From positions 1 to 52,206 of the forward strand of contig CAZYSK010000035.1 in the NCBI GenBank assembly GCA_964649415.1: 52,206 nucleotides of DNA, in the 5' to 3' direction. The notes beneath the pieces are model-generated. The model was not told where the DNA came from and did no database searches. It saw nothing but the letters and a program-made list of their open reading frames with translations. This DNA comes from CAZYSK01 sp964649415. GTDB taxonomy: Bacteria > Chloroflexota > Anaerolineae > B4-G1. Made by a program: the position numbers and the translations under genes. Below are positions 47,857 to 52,206 of the stretch, piece by piece; within the stretch, counting starts at the first letter, position 1, and every line of letters starts with the position of its first letter.

Positions 47857-48171
47857 ATGTACCTGTATAACATCCACGACATTGAGGATTTGCTGGAGCT
47901 GCGGGATGAGTTGCGCGTCTCCCCGCACGCGCTGTGGGAGGTCTACAAAGAGGGCCTGCGGGGCAAGGACATCATCTGCGCCATCTTCCGGGGCCGCGTC
48001 ATCGAGCGCTATCCGGACCGTCGCCGGGTGCTGATCGTGGGGCCGGCGGCCCAGTCGGATCTCCTGTTGCACGTCGTCTGTGACTACACAGACCTGGAGC
48101 AGATCGTCGCCGTGACGGCCTACATCCCCAGCCGCTCCGAGTGGGCGGCCGACATGGTGCGCAGAGCTTGA
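47857..48171 (+). CDS. DUF4258-like small protein
   Basis: A 104-residue protein resembling the DUF4258 family, which has a RelE-like fold. The core FRGRVIERYPDRRRVLIVGPA, the LLLHVVCDYTDLEQIVAVTAYIP strand pair and the closing W are consistent. In toxin-antitoxin loci such proteins are paired with a small antitoxin, but no antitoxin gene is seen next to it. The start has GGGAG upstream. It follows the surface protein by 18 bases. Confidence 0.65.
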   Translation: MYLYNIHDIEDLLELRDELRVSPHALWEVYKEGLRGKDIICAIFRGRVIERYPDRRRVLIVGPAAQSDLLLHVVCDYTDLEQIVAVTAYIPSRSEWAADMVRRA

Positions 48172-48181
48172 GACGCCAATA

Positions 48182-48250
48182 GGACGCGGATAAACACGGA
48201 TAAACGCTGCTCTTTGTTTTATCCGTGGCAATCAGCGTTTATCCGCGTCC
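48182..48250. repeat. Imperfect inverted repeat (GGACGCGGATAAACAC type)
   Basis: GGACGCGGATAAACACGGAT at one end is matched by ATCAGCGTTTATCCGCGTCC at the other in opposite orientation. It is the same family as 32695-32764. It reaches into the 3' end of the lipoprotein gene, providing its last codons (DADKR) and stop. Confidence 0.88.
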
Positions 48251-49479
48251 AAGGATATGTACGCGATCAGCCCATCCTCGCCGTCGTAGAACGGCTCGTA
48301 GTCTTGCCCCTCCCAGCCGGGCACCGGCCCCAGCGTGAACGGCCCGAAGCCCAGGACGTAGTCGTCCACCCCGATCTGGGCATCGTACCACCGCATGCGT
48401 TCTACCACGTCGGCCTTGTTCGCCGGGTCGTAGCCGCCCCCGGCGTAGAACTCGCTCACGAACAGCGGCACGACCTCGCCGCGCGCCTCCAGCAGGTGGT
48501 ACAGGAAGCGATAGCGCAGACAGAGAGCGCCCGCGCCCTCGAGGACCGGCCCGCCGGGGATCCACCCGCCGGGTGCGGTGACCCCGGTGTTTTCGGTGGT
48601 GGGGTTGCCGTCGGCGTCCACGAAATGGACGTTCCACCACGTGTCTATCGGGTCGTCGCCGAAGACTCCTTCGTGTAGTGCGACGATGTGCCCGCCGGCC
48701 TTGGCCCGCGCGAACACGCCCGTCTCGACGATGGCTGCCCATTCCTCCCACTCGGGCGTGCCGGCGCTGAAGCCGAACAGGGCCAGCTTCAGGTCGTTGG
48801 CCTCGGCCACGTCTATGCACGTGATCATCAGCCGGGCCAGGCGCACGTAGGCGTCCAGCGCCACGCCGCTGCCCAGGGGCTCGTTCGTCACCTCCCAGTA
48901 GTCCACCCCCTGCCTGAGCGCGGGATCGTCCCACACCCGCGCCAGGATTGGCTCCATCAGCACGCCCGCATACCAATCCAGGTCCGTCGCCGGGTCGTTG
49001 GTCAGTGCAGCGCCCTCGTGGCCGTGCGTCAGGCGGCCCACGGTGACCGTCTGCGGGCTGATGCGCTTGATCTCCTTCAGCCAGCCCACGTCGTCCACGG
49101 CCTTGACTACCCTGAACGGCGCGCCGGCGTCCGCCAGCGCCTGGGCGAACTCCGGGATGCGGTTCGACCAGATGCCGTGGACGCCGACCTTGCTCCCGCC
49201 GCCCGCGGGGGGCGGGGGAGGAGACGGGAGCGGCTGCGCGGTCGGGGTGGGCTCGGGCGGCTGTGTGGGGCTCGCGGTCGGCGGCGCGCTGGTGGGCGTG
49301 GGGGTGTCTGTCGGTTGGGTGGGCCGCGCAGTGGGCGTGGTTGTGGCCTGGGGGCTAGCCGTGGGCTGGGTGGGGATGAGGGAGACCGGGCAGCACGCGG
49401 CGAGCGCGATCAGCGCCGCCAGGATAGGGGCGGCGATAAGAGTGGGTCCAGTAGCATCTCGGTGTCGCTTCAGCATCAT
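48232..49479 (-). CDS. Lipoprotein with glycoside-hydrolase-like TIM-barrel domain
   Basis: A 415-residue predicted lipoprotein. The N-terminus has KRHRD, a hydrophobic stretch and the lipobox LAAC, then a long T/P/S-rich linker (about 30-95). The globular part starts VGVHGIWSNRIPEFAQALADAG. DYWEVTNEPLG contains a likely acid/base glutamate after asparagine, as in clan-A glycoside hydrolases, and VPLFVSEFYAGGGYD offers the nucleophile glutamate. The exact GH family is not assigned. The start at 49479 follows GGAGG; a longer frame would only translate the array at 49497-50171. The final residues and stop come from the dispersed repeat at 48182-48250. Confidence 0.78.
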   Translation of the reverse strand: MMLKRHRDATGPTLIAAPILAALIALAACCPVSLIPTQPTASPQATTTPTARPTQPTDTPTPTSAPPTASPTQPPEPTPTAQPLPSPPPPPAGGGSKVGVHGIWSNRIPEFAQALADAGAPFRVVKAVDDVGWLKEIKRISPQTVTVGRLTHGHEGAALTNDPATDLDWYAGVLMEPILARVWDDPALRQGVDYWEVTNEPLGSGVALDAYVRLARLMITCIDVAEANDLKLALFGFSAGTPEWEEWAAIVETGVFARAKAGGHIVALHEGVFGDDPIDTWWNVHFVDADGNPTTENTGVTAPGGWIPGGPVLEGAGALCLRYRFLYHLLEARGEVVPLFVSEFYAGGGYDPANKADVVERMRWYDAQIGVDDYVLGFGPFTLGPVPGWEGQDYEPFYDGEDGLIAYISLDADKR

Positions 49480-49496
49480 ATCCTGCCTCCCCCCCT

Positions 49497-50171
49497 GGGA
49501 CCGCGAGCATCCCTGCTCGCTCTTCATGCGGCCAGGATGCCCCCAGTCCGCAGCTGGGACCGCGAGCATCCCTGCTCGCTCCCCATGCGGCCAGGATGGC
49601 CGCGATCCGTGGCTGGGACCGCGAGCATCCCTGCTCGCTCCCCATGCGGCCAAGATGGCCGCGATCCGCAGCTGGGACCGCGAGCATCCCTGCTCGCTCT
49701 TCATGCGGCCAAGATGGCCCCAGTCCGCAGCTGGGACCGCGAGCATCCCTGCTCGCTCCCCATGCGGCCAAGATGGCCGCGGTCCGAAGTTGGGACCGCG
49801 AGCATCCCTGCTCGCTCTTCATGCGGCCAAGATGGCCGCGATCCGCAGCTGGGACCGCGAGCATCCCTGCTCGCTCTTCATGCGGCCAAGATGGCCCCAG
49901 TCCGAAGTTGGGATCGCGAGCATCCCTGCTCGCTCCCCATGCGGCCAGGATGGCCGCGATCCGAAATTGGGACCGCGAGCAACCCTGCTCGCTCCCCATG
50001 CGGCCAAGATGACCGCGGTCCGAAGTTGGGACCGCGAGCAACCCTGCTCGCTCCCCATGCGGTCAGGATGGCCGCGGTCCGCAGCTGGGACCGCGAGCAA
50101 CCCTGCTCGCTCTTCATGCGGTCAGGATGACCGCGGTCCGAAGTTGGGACCGCGAGCATCCCTGCTCGCTC
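49497..50171. repeat. 59-bp tandem array of paired hairpins next to the RAYT gene
   Basis: GGGACCGCGAGC starts at 49497, 49556, 49615, 49674, 49733, 49792, 49851, 49910, 49969, 50028, 50087 and 50146: eleven full 59-bp units plus a partial one. Each has hairpin 1 (GCGAGC, loop ATCCCT, GCTCGC) and, inverted, hairpin 2 (GCGGCC, AGGAT or AAGAT, GGCCGC). Some units carry GCGGTC with GACCGC, a paired change. The partial unit ends three bases before the stop of the RAYT. Confidence 0.97.
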
Positions 50172-50173
50172 CG

Positions 50174-50848
50174 TCAGTCCTTCAGAAACCTCGCACTGCT
50201 GAAGGGCCAATCCTCCGGTTGTCCAACCAGGCCAGCTTTGACCGGGTTGTCGTGAATGTAGTGCACTGCGTTGTCGAAATGGCGCTCGTTCCGAATGTAG
50301 CGGTCGAAGTACTCGGGAAACCAGAATCTGCCGCTGCGCCCCAAGATTCGATTTGCTTCGCTCGCGGTATACGATTTCCACGAATGCAGAATGGTGTGTA
50401 GAGGGTGGTCTTCGAGCGTTTCAATCAGCGTATGCACGTGGTTGGGCATCACGACCCAAGCGATCATACGGTAGCGCTGCCCGTCGAAGTGGAGCAAGGC
50501 GTCTTCGACCAGGCGACCAATGCGCGGGTCGCGCAGGTAGCAAGCTCCGTAGCCGGCGTTGAGGTAGGACTCCATCCGCGCGCGTTTGGCGGCATCGGTG
50601 GACTTCTTGAACTCCAGGGCCAGCGATTCAGCGAGGTGCGCTGGCAAAGAGTCCCACAGGCGAAAGGTGATGCCCTGGAGCAGTCCTGGATGATCGAAGT
50701 GGGGGAGGTAGCCACGCGAGCGCCAGCCTTTGTGGGGCTGCAGGCTGGAAGCCTGCGCTCCGGGTTGGGGGTCATAGGTTGGCCGCGTTGATTGCGGGCT
50801 GGAAGCCCGCGGTCCGGGTTGCTGCGGTGTGTTGGATGTTGGGGTCAT
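50174..50848 (-). CDS. REP-associated tyrosine transposase (RAYT, Y1_Tnp/HUH family)
   Basis: A 224-residue single-strand transposase-like protein of the IS200/REP-associated group. SRGYLPHFDHPGLLQGITFRLWDSLP is the typical RAYT start, and the HUH metal motif is H137-V-H139 in VVMPNHVHTLIE. WFPEYFDRYIRNERHF and YIHDNPVKAGLV follow, as does DWPFSS near the end. The catalytic tyrosine is not assigned with certainty (Y160 is a candidate). The first 40 residues are coded by hairpin repeats. There are no IS ends or second transposase gene. RAYTs are thought to move or maintain REP sequences, and this one is flanked on both sides by hairpins of the window's main family. Confidence 0.92.
   Translation of the reverse strand: MTPTSNTPQQPGPRASSPQSTRPTYDPQPGAQASSLQPHKGWRSRGYLPHFDHPGLLQGITFRLWDSLPAHLAESLALEFKKSTDAAKRARMESYLNAGYGACYLRDPRIGRLVEDALLHFDGQRYRMIAWVVMPNHVHTLIETLEDHPLHTILHSWKSYTASEANRILGRSGRFWFPEYFDRYIRNERHFDNAVHYIHDNPVKAGLVGQPEDWPFSSARFLKD
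50740..50815. repeat. REP-like hairpin pair at the 5' end of the RAYT
   Basis: GCAGGC, loop TGGAA, GCCTGC (50740-50756) and GCGGGC, loop TGGAA, GCCCGC followed by GGTCC (50794-50815). On the RAYT strand the second reads GGACC, GCGGGC, TTCCA, GCCCGC. It differs from the arrays at 8129 and 10176 only in the two outer loop bases. Confidence 0.9.
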
Positions 50849-50955
50849 TGGTTCTCAGTGTCTAGCGTTTGTATGAATCCAGTCGGGGAGTGGATAGGAA
50901 TACCGGTGACTGGTGGGAGCACAGGCAGGTCTTCGTGTCCACCCAGCGGATCTGT

Positions 50956-51477
50956 TCATTCCCCAATCGCCTGTCTGATCCAGTTTCGGGCAATCTCTTG
51001 TTGCGACGAGTAAGCCTCCCAGACCTCCTCGGCCCATTCGTGCACGCGCGAGGTAAACTCTGCCTCGGTCTCTGCATCATAGACATATCGAATCGTCAGC
51101 GTTCCCCGGTAATCAGGTTCCGTGGGCCTGCTAATGCCTATGGCCTCTGCGGGGCCATTCAGCCATCTTTGGAGCGCGGCATTGACCGATTTGGCGCCGT
51201 TATACTCCACGCCGCAGCACAGACCGGTGAGATGAGCGGCGTAAGACTTGGCCGATTTGCAGCTACGTTTCGGGTGCTGCATTCCAAAGGTATCGACGAT
51301 CAACCGGTGCAGTATGGCTATGTCTGGAGACTCTGCCCATCTCAACCCCAGCGGAGTCAGGATTGACATGAAGAGTTCGTCACAACTGCTGAACTCATCC
51401 GGCACTTCGGCGCCGCATTCGGTGCATTTGGAATCTACGAGATCAGGAGCGATGAATCTGCTGAGGTCGCGGGGCAT
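50956..51477 (-). CDS. DUF5946 family protein
   Basis: A 173-residue protein resembling the DUF5946 family. A short zinc-binding N-terminal segment, KCTECGAEVPDEFSSCDELF, has three cysteines in the family spacing. It is followed by a helical part with LHRLIVDTFGMQHPKRSCKSAKSYAAHLTGL, matching the family pattern of a conserved QHP. The function of the family is unknown. GAGGGGG lies before the ATG at 51477. It begins 26 bases after the MBL-fold hydrolase gene and is probably co-transcribed. Confidence 0.72.
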   Translation of the reverse strand: MPRDLSRFIAPDLVDSKCTECGAEVPDEFSSCDELFMSILTPLGLRWAESPDIAILHRLIVDTFGMQHPKRSCKSAKSYAAHLTGLCCGVEYNGAKSVNAALQRWLNGPAEAIGISRPTEPDYRGTLTIRYVYDAETEAEFTSRVHEWAEEVWEAYSSQQEIARNWIRQAIGE

Positions 51478-51503
51478 AACCACCCCCTCAAGTGAATCGG
51501 CCC

Positions 51504-52085
51504 TTACGTCAGTTTCTGGACCGGACCATGCCCGGGATACGCCACGTGTGCGTTGTGAGCGCGGATCTGTGCCCAACTTTGCTGGACGGGAGGTGCCATA
51601 TACTCTGCAACGGATTCGGGCGGTAGATCACCGGTGAACGCGACTCCGGTATCAAGAATCAAGGTGATGCTGTCATCGGAGTGTCCCGCAGTGATGATAA
51701 TCTCACCATCAATACCAAGCCCGCGTAAGAACAGTCGACTCTCGCTTGTTTGGACGTGGATGTTGTCTTCAGGCGTGATGTCGACGTAGTTGCTTTCGGG
51801 TTTCATATACTGCTTGAGCGCCGGAATAGCGGCGACCTGGTTGTCAAGAACAATGAGCTTGACACCCTTTTGCTTCAGTTCCTGGGCCAGGCCGGCGTGG
51901 TCGGGATGATAATGAGTGACGAGCAGATGTGTGATGCCGGAGAGCGGTATTCCTATACGCCTGAGCGCGTGGAGCAGCTTGGGCAGCGTGCCCGGCCATC
52001 CTACATCGATGAGCAATTTCGCTTTGTCCGTTTCTATCACGTAGTAATTGGTTGAATCATAGCCGACGTTCACGATATTCAGCAT
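51504..52085 (-). CDS. MBL-fold metallo-hydrolase
   Basis: A 193-residue metallo-beta-lactamase-fold protein. The metal motif HYHPDHAG gives H58, H60, D62 and H63; the third histidine is in TAGHSDDS, the bridging aspartate in FTGDL and the last in YPGHGPVQ. It therefore has a complete dinuclear zinc site. The small size suits a hydroxyacylglutathione-hydrolase-like or general thioester/lactone hydrolase, substrate unknown. GGAGG and CAGGG lie upstream of the ATG. Confidence 0.87.
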   Translation of the reverse strand: MLNIVNVGYDSTNYYVIETDKAKLLIDVGWPGTLPKLLHALRRIGIPLSGITHLLVTHYHPDHAGLAQELKQKGVKLIVLDNQVAAIPALKQYMKPESNYVDITPEDNIHVQTSESRLFLRGLGIDGEIIITAGHSDDSITLILDTGVAFTGDLPPESVAEYMAPPVQQSWAQIRAHNAHVAYPGHGPVQKLT

Positions 52086-52206
52086 CCCTGCTATATTCCT
52101 CCGAGAGTGGCATTATACACGATCTTGGCTGATTGTCTCGTCCACCTTCTCGCGACCGTCACACATTGGGGACAAGCTCCTGAAAAGCCAGGCTGGGCCA
52201 CTGGAG
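52086..52206. other. Upstream region of the MBL gene with a TATAAT box
   Basis: On the - strand TATAAT (52117-52112) lies 27 bases before the MBL start, but no good -35 box is found at 16-18 bases. The rest to the window end holds no clear feature. Confidence 0.4.

Noticed and set aside
47857..48171. Toxin-antitoxin module
   Set aside because: The DUF4258-like protein has a RelE-like pattern, but no small antitoxin gene lies next to it on either side.
49480..49746. Longer start of the lipoprotein gene
   Set aside because: The extension translates the 59-bp array, and would hide the lipoprotein signal peptide that begins after the GGAGG ribosome site.
50174..50848. Complete IS200-type insertion sequence
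   Set aside because: No TnpB gene or defined element ends are seen, and the protein has the RAYT rather than the short IS200 TnpA form. It is better described as a domesticated or REP-associated transposase.
1..52206. tRNA or rRNA genes
   Set aside because: No cloverleaf with a GGTTCGA-type T-arm and CCA-side acceptor pairing was found by eye, and no rRNA motif was recognised. A covariance search was not possible here.

Overview
The window looks like high-GC chromosomal DNA from a Chloroflexota bacterium, most likely the class Anaerolineae. This is inferred from gene order and protein character, not from a database search. Supporting points are an Asp23/FakA/DegV/RecG/CoaD operon, a RecG with an N-terminal extension, Lon coupled to a small heat-shock protein, YfhO-type giant membrane proteins, a Tat pair, and no outer-membrane or lipopolysaccharide genes. 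It is a draft assembly: there are three 100-N gaps, each inside a tandem repeat.

Layout. 0.1-8.1 kb: ornithine aminotransferase (-); then hsp20-lon, a single-domain response regulator, a PHP-AlbA protein and an MFS transporter (+). 8.1-12.1 kb: a 110-bp repeat array, a YfhO-like membrane protein and an MgtC-like protein. 12.2-20 kb (-): a 191-bp repeat array, then an acyl-CoA catabolism cluster (thiolase-like, DUF35, asparaginase, CoA-transferase A and B, acyl-CoA dehydrogenase) and a DUF2148 protein. 20.4-27.5 kb (-): cyclic-diphosphoglycerate-synthetase-like GTPase, tatA-tatC, nusB, asp23, fabG, fabD, rpmF and a coiled-coil protein. 27.5-34.8 kb (-): coaD, recG, two degV, fakA, asp23. 34.9-38.9 kb: rpmB (+), rpe, rlmN and a MocA-HAD fusion (-). 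39.1-47.8 kb (+): a polyprenol-linked glycosylation set (GT2, GT39-like, YfhO-like), an AmaP/Asp23-like protein, scpB and a sorted cohesin-containing surface protein. 47.8-52.2 kb: DUF4258, a lipoprotein glycosidase, a 59-bp repeat array, a REP-associated tyrosine transposase (RAYT), DUF5946 and an MBL-fold hydrolase.

The outstanding feature is a very dense population of short palindromic repeats. The main family is GGACC, a 6-base stem arm, a 5-base loop (usually ATCCT) and the complementary arm. The stem differs from place to place (GCGGGC, GCCGGC, GCGGCC, GCGAGC, GCAGGC) but both arms change together, while loop and GGACC flank stay nearly fixed. The RAYT at 50.2-50.8 kb is flanked by hairpins of this form, so it is the natural candidate for the enzyme that spread them. 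The repeats also sit in frame inside genes: recG, an Ntn-hydrolase asparaginase directly before its catalytic threonine, both YfhO-like genes, and the RAYT itself. The three tandem arrays inside genes have periods of 30, 36 and 60 bp, all multiples of three. Intergenic arrays have periods of 26, 32, 59, 110 and 191 bp (and one of 21). Several promoters with exact 17-bp spacing can be read, and two of them (rpe, rlmN) appear to give leaderless mRNAs.
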